Positions 30,201 to 40,059 of a stretch of DNA of 64,000 nucleotides are shown here, piece after piece; the first letter of the stretch is position 1, and each line of letters starts with the position of its first letter. The DNA lies in contig JAPFFF010000009.1 of the NCBI GenBank assembly GCA_039105265.1, forward strand, positions 4,278,001 through 4,342,000. Direction: 5' to 3'. This DNA is from Tritrichomonas musculus. Lineage: Eukaryota > Parabasalia > Tritrichomonadida > Tritrichomonadidae. Position numbers and translations under genes: made by a program. Under the pieces are notes generated by a model. The model searched no databases and had not been told where the DNA came from. It worked only from the letters and a program-made list of their open reading frames with translations.

Positions 30201-33005
30201 CATCAAAAGCAAATTGATGAATTAAAATCACAAAATAAAAAGCAAATAAATGAAATTAAAGATACAAATAAAAAAGAATTGAATGAATTAAAAGCTCAAT
30301 GTCAAAGAGAAATAGAAAGTATGAAGCTTGAAAATGAAAAGAAAGAAAACGAAATGAATTCAAAACTCGATCTTGAAATTCAAAATTATAGAATTCAAGT
30401 TGAAAGAAAAAGAAATCAAGAATTGGCTGCAATTAACAATAACATGGAATTTGAATCGAAAAAAGCAAAAATTATTCAACAATCAGAGCAAGAAATTAGT
30501 AATTTAATGATGGAACAGAAAAACAAAAAAATTGCTCTAAATGAACAACTTAGTAATGAATTAAACAAGCTTAAAAATGACTATGAAAACCAAAAAGTGC
30601 AACTTTCAAGAGACTTTCAATATGAAATTAATGACATGAAAAATCAGCATCAGAACTCATTAAATAAAATGCAAGAAGATCAACAGAGACAATATCAAGA
30701 AATCCAATCATCAACAGCTACGAGATTGAACACCAATTTAGAGTCACAGAAAATGCAAATAACACAACAATATGATCAAGCTATAAATGATCTTCGAAAG
30801 CAGAAAGAAAGCGTGATTGAAGACTTGAAGCAACAAATTGAAGAAACAAAAGAAAATTACAACGAACAGAAGAAGAAAATCATCAATAAACATGAAGAAT
30901 CATTAAATGAAATCCAATCTGAAAACAAAGAAAAAGTGGCAAAATTGAAGCAAAAACTTCTTTCGTCACAAAATAATGAAATGTCAAAATTAAAGTCTTC
31001 TTTTGATGAACAAAAGGCAGAATTAATTGAGCAACATGAAGCTGAAATAAATGAAATGAAACAGAATCAACAAAGAAAAGTTGAAAAGTTAAAGAAGGAA
31101 CTCGAAAGACAATCATCGAAACTCGAATCATCATTCGAAGACAAGAAACGAAAGATGACTGAAGATTTCGATGAAGAAGTTGAAGAATTGAAAGGAAAAC
31201 AGCAGAAAGAAATTGATAGACAAAAATCACTTCAAAATAAACAAGCACAAATTACTGCTGAACAAGAAGAAGAAATTGATCGATTGCAGAAAGAATTTCG
31301 ACAAAGAAAAGCTGAAATTCGAAACCAACTTCAGAATGAAATCAACAATGTTAAAGAGAAACAACAAACGTTGATTGATTCAGAAATGATGAAAGTTGAA
31401 CGAACAAGAAACGAACTTCAACAAAAGATAAACGATGAACTCGAAACAATTCGAGAACAAAAAGAACAAAAGCTGAAAAAAGCTGATGAAAAATATCAAG
31501 CAAAAATTGAAAATCAGAAACAAAAATACGAAAGTGAATTGGAACTCATCAAAGCTCATTTCGAAGCTGAGAAATTAAAAGTTAGTCTTGAAAGATCAAC
31601 TTTTCTTACTCAGAATACAAACAAGACATTCACTTTCGCTTCACAATCGCCAATGTTCATCAATTTGGCAAGCACAAATGCAAATATGAATTATAATGAG
31701 CCTGATAATAAATTTGATCCGGCAATGAGCAAAAGAAAGCACCTTTATTTGACATTATCATTCCCCGAATATGTCAACAAGTACAGCATTCAATCATCCA
31801 ACATGTTGTCCAACAATTTCATCGCTGACATTCCGCCAGCGCCAAAAGTTAATCATTCAATATATGGCGATTCGTATTCTGAATTGAACAACAGAGACAT
31901 TCAACAGCTGCAACAGCAACAACAACAAGCATTGCAAATGAAGAAGCAATTGCAATTGCAAATGAAGCAGATGCAAAAGATGCAAAAACAACAGTCCTTT
32001 TATACATTCAAATTTGATACAAAAGCAAGGAAAACATTCAATAAATTCGAAGCAACGTCATCCGAAATGCAAGAAGAATTTGTTGAAACAGCAAATGAAA
32101 CAACATCGATCATGTATTCAATGAAACAGCTCCTTTCAGATCAAGGAAAGTTCATTGCTCAAATTTCAACTGATTTCCAACAACAAGCAGCGCAAGTTGC
32201 GCGTTCAATTCAAGGAACAGTTGCTGACATTGACACTACATTTCGAACTGCAATGAATAGCATAACATCGCATCGCTCTGGAATCATTCCTCCTCCGCCA
32301 TCGCCGATGCCAATTCCTCAAATTCAGCCAATTTCGCAAACATACATTCCAACAGCAACAAATTCATCACTTGTTGGCGCAATTCAACCATTCCAACCGT
32401 CGCCATTCTTCATTCAACCGCCAATTGTTTCATCAAATTTCAAAGAACAGCCTTTCAGAAGGTCTTCAAAACGAAATTCATCTAAAGCAAACGTCTCTAC
32501 CTTTAAGGCTAACGTGTCTAGCATCCGCTCTAGAGCGAAAAACAAGATCGTTTACGATGAATCAGATCACAATGAGAATGAAAGTGATGATTACAATGAT
32601 TTAATTGACAGTACAGACGAAAGTGCAAGTTTCGTTGATGAAAGCACAGGTGAAATTAAAGCAATAACAAACGCCAATAATAATAATAATAATAAAGTTC
32701 CAAGTATAAACTTAAATCGAGGAAATCAAAATATAATGAGTAACGAAAATAATTTAAGTAGTAGAAGCAGCAAAGAAAAAAGAAGCAACTCAAGTTTAAA
32801 ATCATCTGACTCTGTGAAAAAATCAAAAAATGAAATTGCTTTAAATAACAATAATAATGATAATAATATTAATTCTAATGTTGTCTCTAATCAAGTTTCG
32901 AAAAATGCAATTTCAAAAGTCGAAACTGTTACTAAAAAAATATTGACAAATAAATCAAGTTTCCAAAGCTTGCTTGAAGATCAGAGTGATTCAATGTCTG
33001 ATTAA
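27204..33005 (+). CDS. CEP164-like WW-domain, coiled-coil basal-body protein
   Basis: A 1,933-residue protein. Residues about 18-53 (YEPSAEELEEYLDWLGG, LMYIAKEAL) followed by a WW domain at about 54-84 (LPPGWK, FYFNLETGQSLWDHP) reproduce the N-terminal module of CEP164, including the tail DEYYHDLF. A Thr/Ala/Asn-rich linker (about 105-310) and acidic patches follow. A coiled coil of about 1,080 residues (roughly 405-1490) shows loose 28-30-residue repeats of the LKSQNSKEI type. The tail has poly-Gln, a Pro-rich segment and Ser/Asn-rich basic regions. CEP164 is a distal-appendage protein needed to dock basal bodies and, through TTBK2, to start axonemes; trichomonads are multiflagellate, so the role fits. 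The N-terminal module is the strong evidence; the coiled coil is not informative. Confidence 0.8.
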   Translation: MEGNDEYEELSDPNGKGYEPSAEELEEYLDWLGGDINEDQDLMYIAKEALTAPLPPGWKMYRKKTGGDPFYFNLETGQSLWDHPLDEYYHDLFEKKKLEKEERKKKGIQKPEPQSKQPQPAANNNAPAAKKAAGPLKSLTPMNGNSTTTTTAQAAPKQTSGAKSLLSSVQKKDAPEQQASTTANAQKPVSSGAKGLLAMKKDTNASTTASNPASKQTTTTATAANASKPPAATTNTASKTPATANTTNTAAKPAATTNNTAKPATTTTTSNTAAKPAANTVNSTKTSSTTSLSSKSLGKAQQEDLISEMSENLEIDEDFDDDDNDDVIEFKKGITNDTKSAPKPSTDDKNASKPSNEIKKQHSNGSVNELTGINENIDSISDISDSVSPSTSFSEFNTDRVKMEEQMNDELKMIRIQNEKEKTLMKKRFEEDLEDIKKSHAQRVSTLKAANEEEEKKIQSLSDELKKKKESLQTELDKIEADKTRLISEKQKKAKEETDKLEDEINKKKKSLEDDLKQEKERHEKEVNELKKKNSEIEKKLADEESKATAISDVKVSCEKEIQEIKANFEKEKKNILAQNDAEIVKMKQDHETRVNSEKKAEEEAMNQLKQNFETKKVSIQDDFQLQIKDFTQRQSDQLKSLIEQKQNEAEENSKKEINEINEKYKKEKEQLQQKYENELNQIKQNFEQQKEALKSSIDLESKKNEIQKQNEAELNKVKADGQKLIDDEKSKNQKALDDLKSKNAKDIESFNNQHKRDIDALKAANSKEIDVLKSQNLKAMNEVKAQHQKDIEQIKQKNTNELNEITTQHRKQIEVIKEQNSKEAIEASNVKEVEQLKAQNVKNLNDIKAQHTKDTNELKSKHKQSIDDLNSQNSKELDLIKEQHMKAVNDLKSQNSKEITTIKDLHRKQIDSIRAANSKEEREALEMQQINDTKSRHLKELEQLNTQNQKDILNIKSQHLKNIENLKAQNEKEIENARDQIDNVKESNENELMKIKQEHQKQIDELKSQNKKQINEIKDTNKKELNELKAQCQREIESMKLENEKKENEMNSKLDLEIQNYRIQVERKRNQELAAINNNMEFESKKAKIIQQSEQEISNLMMEQKNKKIALNEQLSNELNKLKNDYENQKVQLSRDFQYEINDMKNQHQNSLNKMQEDQQRQYQEIQSSTATRLNTNLESQKMQITQQYDQAINDLRKQKESVIEDLKQQIEETKENYNEQKKKIINKHEESLNEIQSENKEKVAKLKQKLLSSQNNEMSKLKSSFDEQKAELIEQHEAEINEMKQNQQRKVEKLKKELERQSSKLESSFEDKKRKMTEDFDEEVEELKGKQQKEIDRQKSLQNKQAQITAEQEEEIDRLQKEFRQRKAEIRNQLQNEINNVKEKQQTLIDSEMMKVERTRNELQQKINDELETIREQKEQKLKKADEKYQAKIENQKQKYESELELIKAHFEAEKLKVSLERSTFLTQNTNKTFTFASQSPMFINLASTNANMNYNEPDNKFDPAMSKRKHLYLTLSFPEYVNKYSIQSSNMLSNNFIADIPPAPKVNHSIYGDSYSELNNRDIQQLQQQQQQALQMKKQLQLQMKQMQKMQKQQSFYTFKFDTKARKTFNKFEATSSEMQEEFVETANETTSIMYSMKQLLSDQGKFIAQISTDFQQQAAQVARSIQGTVADIDTTFRTAMNSITSHRSGIIPPPPSPMPIPQIQPISQTYIPTATNSSLVGAIQPFQPSPFFIQPPIVSSNFKEQPFRRSSKRNSSKANVSTFKANVSSIRSRAKNKIVYDESDHNENESDDYNDLIDSTDESASFVDESTGEIKAITNANNNNNNKVPSINLNRGNQNIMSNENNLSSRSSKEKRSNSSLKSSDSVKKSKNEIALNNNNNDNNINSNVVSNQVSKNAISKVETVTKKILTNKSSFQSLLEDQSDSMSD

Positions 33006-33240
33006 TGTTAATTTATTAATTAACAGTCATTTGACTTAAATTTTATTCTGTTCATAATATATTAATAAAATTGTTTTTATTTCTTTTTATACTTTTCTAC
33101 TTATGTTTTTGTAATGATTTATAATATGTTTTTATTTAAGAATGATTTTTTTTTTTTTTTTACTCAAAAAAATTTTATAAAACAAAATTCTGAGCATGAT
33201 TTTTTGATGTTATTTTGATGTTAAAAAAAATGTTTTTTGA
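33006..33240. other. Short AT-rich spacer
   Basis: Downstream flank of the CEP164-like gene; poly-T tract near 33148-33161, no gene. Confidence 0.5.
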
Positions 33241-33903
33241 CATTTTTTCAGTTCATTTCATAGCCTTGATTTCACTGATCAATTTTCAACAAATGGTTTA
33301 CATGATTCTTTGCCACCAAATAATGATGAACTTTCTGAAGTATCTCTAAATCTTCAAAAAATGGCTGATGATATTAATAAAATGAAAATCCTATGTGATC
33401 CAATTGAAAAGAATTATGAAATTGATGAAGAAATTCGAAAGAAAGTAAGTATAATCATTGAAAAGCAGAAAGAAATTGAAGATATAGTAAGGTGCATAAT
33501 AAAAAAAACTACAAATAAATATCTGATCTTTAAAAATTATCCTAATTTTAAATTTAATTTTTTTTATTATTATAATTATTATATAATTAGATTTAGATTT
33601 ATCTTTAACGTATTATATTTATTTTTATTTAAAATTTAAGAGATATGATTGTTAATATAATGGAGCAAGCAAAAAGAGACTTGTGAAAGAATCGTATTCA
33701 AGAAGATATTATAGATTAAAAGAAAGGAAAGTTTTGTTATTTCAAATAAATGTTTAAAAGGTTACTTTCTGATTTGTTGAAATAAAAAATTGTCCGAGTT
33801 GCTTAAATTAGCATTGAAAAGAGAAATGGCAAAAGAAATAAAAGAGACAATATTGAAAATGAAAATTTATTTTGCTATTATAAATTGATAATCGATAAGA
33901 TAA
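33241..33903 (+). pseudogene. Frame-broken coding-like stretch upstream of the kinase gene
   Basis: An open frame runs from 33241 with no ATG until 33361 and encodes a charged helical segment (PNNDELSEVSLNLQKMADD..., IRKKVSIIIEKQKEIEDIV) that degenerates after about 33500. Further short coding-like pieces occur in other frames near 33661-33760 and 33810-33880 (KLALKREMAKEIKE). Together they look like an eroded 5' part of the kinase gene, which itself lacks an ATG at its start. Alternatives are a separate small gene starting at 33361, or exons joined by splicing, though no trichomonad-type intron motif was found. Confidence 0.4.
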
Positions 33904-33918
33904 AAGCAGTTTATTGTT

Positions 33919-36900
33919 TTGTTAAAAATTCATATTTCATATTTCATTGAAAAAGCCCAAAATTTAATCAAAAAGTTGAAGTATATTATTCGTTATCTTT
34001 GCATAATAGATAAATTTCTCACGAATCAGAGTTCCGACATTGACCGTTTGAACTCGCAAATTCTTTCATTAAGAAAGGAAATTGATACATATATTTTGCG
34101 GCTCAATCGTTCAAAAAATGCAAATGAAGATTTATATATTCAATTAAAAAAATTTTTACCAAAACCTTTGCCAGAACCAATTATATTTGAACAATTTAAA
34201 TATGATAAAATGGAAAAAGAAATCGAGGATATATCAGAAACAGAAGTCGTGCAAAATTATCTAATTCAAGCTTATGAAACAATTCTTAACAAAATGAGCC
34301 TTAAAAAGCAGCATTTATATGATTTAAAAGCAAATAACGTAGAAATTAAAGAGATAAGCAAAACATCAAAAGAAAATGATTTTTCATTTAAAGATGACTC
34401 GGATTTTTTAAATTATAACGCCCAAAACTCACCTATAATTAGTGCTATGAATAAAATACCAATTCCGAATTCGAAAGCAAAAAATAATAGGAATCATTCG
34501 TTAATTCAATCAGTTCCTTTAAATAAAATCCAATCATTACGGCGTCCAATAGCTGTTCTTCAAAAAATCAATGCGAACCGTATCAAGAAATCATTAGAAC
34601 TAATGAATAAAAATAGTAACACAAATAAAAAAGCAACACTATTTTTAGCAAAATCATTAAATTGTAACGATGCGAATGTGAATAGTATTTTTAATGTTAC
34701 TAATAATTATAAAATTCAAGCAATGGAAACGAAAAAAAAATATAAAACAGTTGTATTTAATAATCCAGAACAGCAACTTTCACAAACGCAGCCCGAAAAA
34801 GAACTGCAAATGATGCCATTAACAGGATCGACTAAAACTCTCTCGAAAATTTGTATAGAAGAACAATCAAATAATTATGAAGAAAATGAAATAACAGATG
34901 GTATTAATTGCGATAACGGAGAAATTAAAATAGATGAAAGTAATAAAAATGAATTAAATTATTCAAATGAAGAAGAAAATAATAATGATCAATCAGATCA
35001 ACAAATTAATAACGATGGTGATAAAAAAGCGAACAATAATAACGTTAAAAACGATAAGAACAATGGTTCAAATAAAATCAATAATTATGATCCAGATAAG
35101 TTTTCAAATTCTATTGCAAATCAAAGTACTGCAGCTTCAATTCAAAAAGCTATTCAAAAAAGAGAGCAACAAGCTCTTGGCCAAATTCCTGTAACAGGAA
35201 ATCATCTGAGTAATCGCAAACAGGTAAAGATTAGAGATGATTGTTCTAATTACCTCCAAAACAGTCTTTCAATAGAGAAAATCATTGTCAGATTTTTTGG
35301 TACTCTTGATTCCTCCAAGATTAGTGCCAAACTTGACCAGCTCAGGGAACATAATAATGCAATGAAAGAATATGAGTCCGAAGTTCACGAATCTGTCATC
35401 GATCTGTCCTTAAAACGAGAAGAAATTGCAATTAACGTCCAAGAAGCTCATATTTGCAACAGAGGCATGAAAAGGATCCTTCACGAAGGCAAAAAATTGC
35501 AAGAAACGAAGAAAAACTTGCTCAAAGAAAAAGTTCGACAGGCCAAAGAATTGATGCTTCAAAACAAAGCGATATCAAAAGGAATCATCAAGATGGCAAA
35601 AACCTTCGGTTTCAATTCCGGAAAAAGTGAAGTGGCAGATTCTGATCTGTTAAAAACAATTCTCAATCAAATTTGTAACGTTTTTCAATCCAATAGAGAA
35701 ATCCTTTTAGGATTCAGATACACTCAAATGACAACCAAATTGACTAAACAAACAAACTTTCAAATTTTTGAATCAACTTCATCAACAAGAAAAGTGACAT
35801 TTTCAAATGCAAATATTAATTTCCATATTCCAGCGTTAAACGTTCTCTCTTCGACGCCGCAATTTGAACGTTCGCCACTCGGAGCATCAAAGAATTCCGT
35901 GGTCAGCTCGACTGCCGTTTTTCATGGTAATATGACGGTTCCAGGGATATCATTAAATAGTACGAATTCGGTCCAAGAATACATTCCGGGCACCCGAAAC
36001 TCACGTAGGGCCTTTTCCGCAGCAAATTCGCATCGGAATGACCAGCCTGAGCAGAATGATGTAGATCAAGAATTAATATTAATTGGAACAATGATGGGCC
36101 AAGTACTAGTTGAACGATATGGTCCTGAATTCATTGAGTACAAAGAGAAAATATGTCTTCAAGAGCGAGAAGACGTTCTTTTTGACATTGATGACAAGAT
36201 CGAAGAAAAGTTAAACGGTTTCCAGCAGCCAGCAGAGTTTTTAAAAAGTTTCTTTGGTCTCTATCGTCGCTATCGTTCGTATTTGTATCTTATTGTTTAC
36301 GATAACGATGAAATCAAGCAAATTGACAGAAGTTTTTTAAAATTTCTCTCAAAACGGAATCAATACGTCGACTTTTTGAATAGAAAGAAAAAGTTCTATA
36401 ACCAACTTTTTGTGAAAGAAGTATCGTCATATATATTAGCAGATGAGTATGCGTGTTTGTGGTTCATTCATGATCTTGTAGATATGACTGATGTCAAGAT
36501 AATGATTCCCCAAATTCTTCAGAAAATTTCACCCATTTTTCATCGTCTTCAAAACAATATTTCACCTCTAATGGACCGTGACCAGGCCATCACATTCATC
36601 CCATGGGTGTCTTGTTTTACCGTCTTCCTCGAGAACAACAAGATGTCAAGCATCCGAGAGTCAATTCTTCGTCTGTGCAACGAGAACCTGTCGAAACTTG
36701 TCCCAATCTTTTCCAAGTCGCAGTGCACGGCGAAATGTCGGGCCGGTTTGACCAGTTTTTTTCGGTTTGGCTGTTTTTCACCTCTCCATTTCGCCATCCA
36801 CATTCAATTCCAAAACAAGGCGACATCCATTCTGCACAACTTCATGCGAAGCAGCATCAACTTTCCAAGCTGCGTCAAGGCTGCGACCGACTTCTTTGTT

Positions 36901-38985
36901 GCTTCGTGGAGTCTGCTTGATGAAGAGACGGTTATGTGGCACACAGCGGTTTTTTATCATTTGATAATAACCGAATTCGTTCACCAACCGTTGCGTGACT
37001 TCAACTTGAATTGTTTTTTGGCGGTTATGACACTTATCGTTGCTAACCGTCAAAAATTCACCATGGATCAATTGGTCAAATTGAATTTTCTGTCGTTTTT
37101 GATCGGCAACTTCAAACTCGAAGAAACCGTCGATTCAACCAAACGACCAGTTATCAATTCAAATCTCTTCACATTGAAAGAAAAGAAGATGAGCATGGCA
37201 ATCATCCCCGAATCAATGAAGAACAGAAACGTCTCCTACCTCGATCTTCCGATGTTCAAATTGGACCAGGAAGATGAGAACGAAGAGAACCCGCTGATTG
37301 CGTCCAAGAACATGGAGAACCCGAAGCTTCAGCTGCACTTCCAGCCAATTGCAGACGAGAAGATGCAGAAGCTCGCATCGAAGAAGCAGAAGATCTCTGT
37401 GAACGAGTACTTGAGCATGCGCAAAAAGCATCCAATCTACGCGACTCAAGACCTTCACTGCCATTTCATTCAGATGGTTTTTGCTACTCTTATTGACCAC
37501 TCTCTTCATCGACTGGACGTCTTCTTCTGCGATCCTTTCCCGCAGGTCAACAGGAAGCCAAATGTTCTCTACACGCTGATGAAGCACATGGAGATGGAGG
37601 AGAACGCTGACATTGTTGAGTCGCTGAAAGAAACGTTCACTCCGCCGAAGACCGAGCAAGGCGCCCCTCAAGCTGAGAGTATAACGAATTTCTCGCCGAT
37701 ATCTGAGTGTGACAATGAAGATAACGATAACGATAACGATAACGATAACGATAATGAGAATGAAAACGATGGCATTGAAAATGAAGAAGAAGAGGTCAAT
37801 GTTGAAAAAGACGTCAATGAACTTTTTCAGAGAAATTTGTCTTCCATTTTGAATGAAAACGACCCTTACTTTCACAATAATATCGCAATGGCTCAGTTCA
37901 AGTCTGTTCCTAACTTCATTGCCGAGTCAAAGATGGAAGATATCGTCCTCGCTAGCAGCGTCAGGCGATCTTCTAGAGCTGAGGTTGCCAAGGACGCTTT
38001 CCGGAGGGAGCAAATGGCGCAATTTCAAGACTATCAACGTCTTCTTCGAATGGTTGTTCCGTGTCTCTTTCATCCTGAAGTATACCAAGGCGGCACGTAC
38101 ATTGCATCAGGCGCCTTCGGTTCTGTCAATATGGTGAATTTGAATGGTCAAATATATGCGGTTAAAGTTCTGAAAAAGTCGAAGAATGAATTTGATAATC
38201 CCCATTTGATTGACGTTTACACTGAAGTTTCCATCCTTGAAAATTGTAAGGGGGACCGAAGAGTGACCCAACTTTATGATTACGGAAGCACGAACGAGTC
38301 ATACTACATTGTCATGGAGTATTACCCGATGACCTTAAAGAGTTGGCGCAAGAAGTTCAACAGAAGCAAGAAGAAGCCGAATGAGAAGATGCTTCTTCGT
38401 TTGTTCCGTGAATTTCTCAATTCTGCGACGGTTTTGACAGATAAACGTATCAATCATTTTGACATTAAATGCGATAACGTAATGCTCGACCATTTCGGAT
38501 TGCCGGCCCTCGCGGACTTCGGCGAGGCAATGAGCTACAAGAACGAAATGAATTGCTTCACGCTCTTGAATAAAGGAACAGAATGGATCAAGTCCCCAGA
38601 GATGCTTTCAATCGCCTTAAACTCGTCCGCAACTAACCCCAATTACGACAGAAGAAGAAGAGTCGGAGCTGGACCTGCTTCTGACATTTGGTCAATTGGC
38701 TGCCTCTTCTTCGAGCTGATGACGGGCGAGTTCTTGTTCGTCGACACCGATTGGAGCAGGTTCTTCTTGAGAATCACCGATCCTAAGGAAAGACTGATAA
38801 GTGACGAGTGCATCACTTTGCTGGGCGGAAATAAACAATCCCAGACGTTCCTCGAGTTCGTGCTTCAAAGGGAAGTCACTCATAGACCAAATTTGAGACA
38901 AGTCATTGAAAAATTTGATAAGATGTTCCCTGACGCTATGAATGGGGCATTGCCCGAAATAGAGATGCCAACTTTTGATTCGTGA
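33919..38985 (+). CDS. Very large protein kinase with C-terminal catalytic domain
   Basis: The ORF has 1,688 codons, but the position used as start is TTG; the first in-frame ATG is near 34210, and coding character (RLNSQILSLRKEIDTY) exists before it, so the true 5' end is missing or spliced. The kinase domain occupies about residues 1390-1670: glycine loop GAFGSV, YAVKVLK lysine, catalytic loop NHFDIKCDNVML (His-Phe-Asp in place of His-Arg-Asp), ADFGEAM, SPEM and DIWSIGCLFFELMTG. All residues needed for catalysis are present. The N-terminal 450 residues are Asn/Lys-rich and low complexity; residues about 450-1250 form a helical region without recognised domains, and an Asn-Asp-Glu repeat tract sits near 1270. 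Substrate and pathway are unknown. GC content rises sharply from about 36.5 kb. Confidence 0.8.
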   Translation: MLKIHISYFIEKAQNLIKKLKYIIRYLCIIDKFLTNQSSDIDRLNSQILSLRKEIDTYILRLNRSKNANEDLYIQLKKFLPKPLPEPIIFEQFKYDKMEKEIEDISETEVVQNYLIQAYETILNKMSLKKQHLYDLKANNVEIKEISKTSKENDFSFKDDSDFLNYNAQNSPIISAMNKIPIPNSKAKNNRNHSLIQSVPLNKIQSLRRPIAVLQKINANRIKKSLELMNKNSNTNKKATLFLAKSLNCNDANVNSIFNVTNNYKIQAMETKKKYKTVVFNNPEQQLSQTQPEKELQMMPLTGSTKTLSKICIEEQSNNYEENEITDGINCDNGEIKIDESNKNELNYSNEEENNNDQSDQQINNDGDKKANNNNVKNDKNNGSNKINNYDPDKFSNSIANQSTAASIQKAIQKREQQALGQIPVTGNHLSNRKQVKIRDDCSNYLQNSLSIEKIIVRFFGTLDSSKISAKLDQLREHNNAMKEYESEVHESVIDLSLKREEIAINVQEAHICNRGMKRILHEGKKLQETKKNLLKEKVRQAKELMLQNKAISKGIIKMAKTFGFNSGKSEVADSDLLKTILNQICNVFQSNREILLGFRYTQMTTKLTKQTNFQIFESTSSTRKVTFSNANINFHIPALNVLSSTPQFERSPLGASKNSVVSSTAVFHGNMTVPGISLNSTNSVQEYIPGTRNSRRAFSAANSHRNDQPEQNDVDQELILIGTMMGQVLVERYGPEFIEYKEKICLQEREDVLFDIDDKIEEKLNGFQQPAEFLKSFFGLYRRYRSYLYLIVYDNDEIKQIDRSFLKFLSKRNQYVDFLNRKKKFYNQLFVKEVSSYILADEYACLWFIHDLVDMTDVKIMIPQILQKISPIFHRLQNNISPLMDRDQAITFIPWVSCFTVFLENNKMSSIRESILRLCNENLSKLVPIFSKSQCTAKCRAGLTSFFRFGCFSPLHFAIHIQFQNKATSILHNFMRSSINFPSCVKAATDFFVASWSLLDEETVMWHTAVFYHLIITEFVHQPLRDFNLNCFLAVMTLIVANRQKFTMDQLVKLNFLSFLIGNFKLEETVDSTKRPVINSNLFTLKEKKMSMAIIPESMKNRNVSYLDLPMFKLDQEDENEENPLIASKNMENPKLQLHFQPIADEKMQKLASKKQKISVNEYLSMRKKHPIYATQDLHCHFIQMVFATLIDHSLHRLDVFFCDPFPQVNRKPNVLYTLMKHMEMEENADIVESLKETFTPPKTEQGAPQAESITNFSPISECDNEDNDNDNDNDNDNENENDGIENEEEEVNVEKDVNELFQRNLSSILNENDPYFHNNIAMAQFKSVPNFIAESKMEDIVLASSVRRSSRAEVAKDAFRREQMAQFQDYQRLLRMVVPCLFHPEVYQGGTYIASGAFGSVNMVNLNGQIYAVKVLKKSKNEFDNPHLIDVYTEVSILENCKGDRRVTQLYDYGSTNESYYIVMEYYPMTLKSWRKKFNRSKKKPNEKMLLRLFREFLNSATVLTDKRINHFDIKCDNVMLDHFGLPALADFGEAMSYKNEMNCFTLLNKGTEWIKSPEMLSIALNSSATNPNYDRRRRVGAGPASDIWSIGCLFFELMTGEFLFVDTDWSRFFLRITDPKERLISDECITLLGGNKQSQTFLEFVLQREVTHRPNLRQVIEKFDKMFPDAMNGALPEIEMPTFDS
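37723..37752 (+). repeat. Microsatellite (aacgat)x5 inside the kinase gene
   Basis: Five perfect 6-bp units encode an Asn-Asp repeat followed by an acidic Glu-rich stretch. In-frame expansion or contraction is likely between strains. Confidence 0.8.
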
Positions 38986-39244
38986 TTTATTTGTAAAATC
39001 CCATGATTAGTTTTTATATATATTATTATTTATTTATTTTTTTCCGCAAATAACATATTCTTATTTTTTAATATTTTTTGGAGAGAAACAAAAAAAAAAA
39101 AAATAATATTTGATTATGAATTTTATAGCATTTCAGAAATTATTGATTATGTTGTATGTTTTAGTTCGCGTGTTCATTTCGAATGATGGATGTTTTTGGC
39201 TTTGAGAAAAATAAACGTTCTCCTTTTTTTCTATTTTTTTAAAG

Positions 39245-39628
39245 ATGTCTTTTCACAAAATGACCGATTGCCTTATTGGGCAAATGACGGGTGGTGCTAT
39301 TATTGGTTTTGATGGTGGTATTTGGGCATCTACCCCTGGATTTTATGGAAATCCAATGGAATTTTATTTAATTGCAGCGGCTTTCCAGCCACAATCAGAC
39401 GCAAAATACAAAGGACTTCAATTTCAAGGAGATCTCTACGTAATAACATCGCTTACTGATGATATAATTGTTGCTCAAAAAAGTAGTAGTAGTCTGATAA
39501 TTGCTAAATGTATAAATTGCCTTGTTCTCGGATATCATGATGAGCAAATGCCATATAACGAGTGTTATCAAGCTGTTACAGAACTTGCACAAATACTTCG
39601 TAATCCAGAAAATGATTCGTTGGTTTAA
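39245..39628 (+). CDS. Profilin
   Basis: A 127-residue protein of standard profilin size. The N-terminal half shows the family pattern: CLIGQMTGGAIIGFDGGIWASTPGF, corresponding to the AAIIG-x-DG-x-x-WA-x-S-x-GF block. The C-terminal half (KCINCLVLGYHDEQMPYNECYQAVTELAQIL) matches the final strand and helix that contact actin. Profilin binds actin monomers and proline-rich partners and controls actin polymerisation in the cytoplasm. The start is the first ATG, at MSFHKM, and the ORF is intact. Confidence 0.9.
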   Translation: MSFHKMTDCLIGQMTGGAIIGFDGGIWASTPGFYGNPMEFYLIAAAFQPQSDAKYKGLQFQGDLYVITSLTDDIIVAQKSSSSLIIAKCINCLVLGYHDEQMPYNECYQAVTELAQILRNPENDSLV

Positions 39629-40059
39629 ACAGCTTATAGAAAGACACCATATTTCCAAAAGACAAGTTTATATTATATTATATACAAATCTTTTCATCAA
39701 AAGAGCACTGTATACTATCTTTTATTCACAAAATCATTGATAAAGGCAATGAAAAAAAATGTATACAATTTAGTGATTTAAATGCAAGAGATACTTTATA
39801 ATATAAGATTTAACTTAAATGTGTTTTATAAAGAATTATTTTTATATCTATTTAATATATTGATATTTCCTTTTTTTTTTTTTTTTTTTTTTTTTGAAAC
39901 TGCACTTATCTCAGATTATAAGACATTCAGTAAATGTTATTCAAGAAAGGATTAACTAGATGAAATAATCATTTTTATTTTGAATAGATTTCTAGAAAAT
40001 TGATTGATTGAACATATTGAATAAATTGAATAGATGCTCGTTTAAAAAAGCTTATATAA
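39629..40059. other. Spacer between profilin and the palmitoyltransferase gene
   Basis: AT-rich, with a 26-base T run near 39870-39895. No gene is seen. Confidence 0.55.

Noticed and set aside
33241-33252. Possible 3' splice site ttttttcag before the kinase region
   Set aside because: The conserved trichomonad branch/acceptor motif is not present and no matching 5' site was found; a T-rich tract ending cag is common in this DNA.
36549-37875. Several overlapping ORFs on both strands within the kinase gene
   Set aside because: Long chance frames are expected where GC content is higher; none has motifs.
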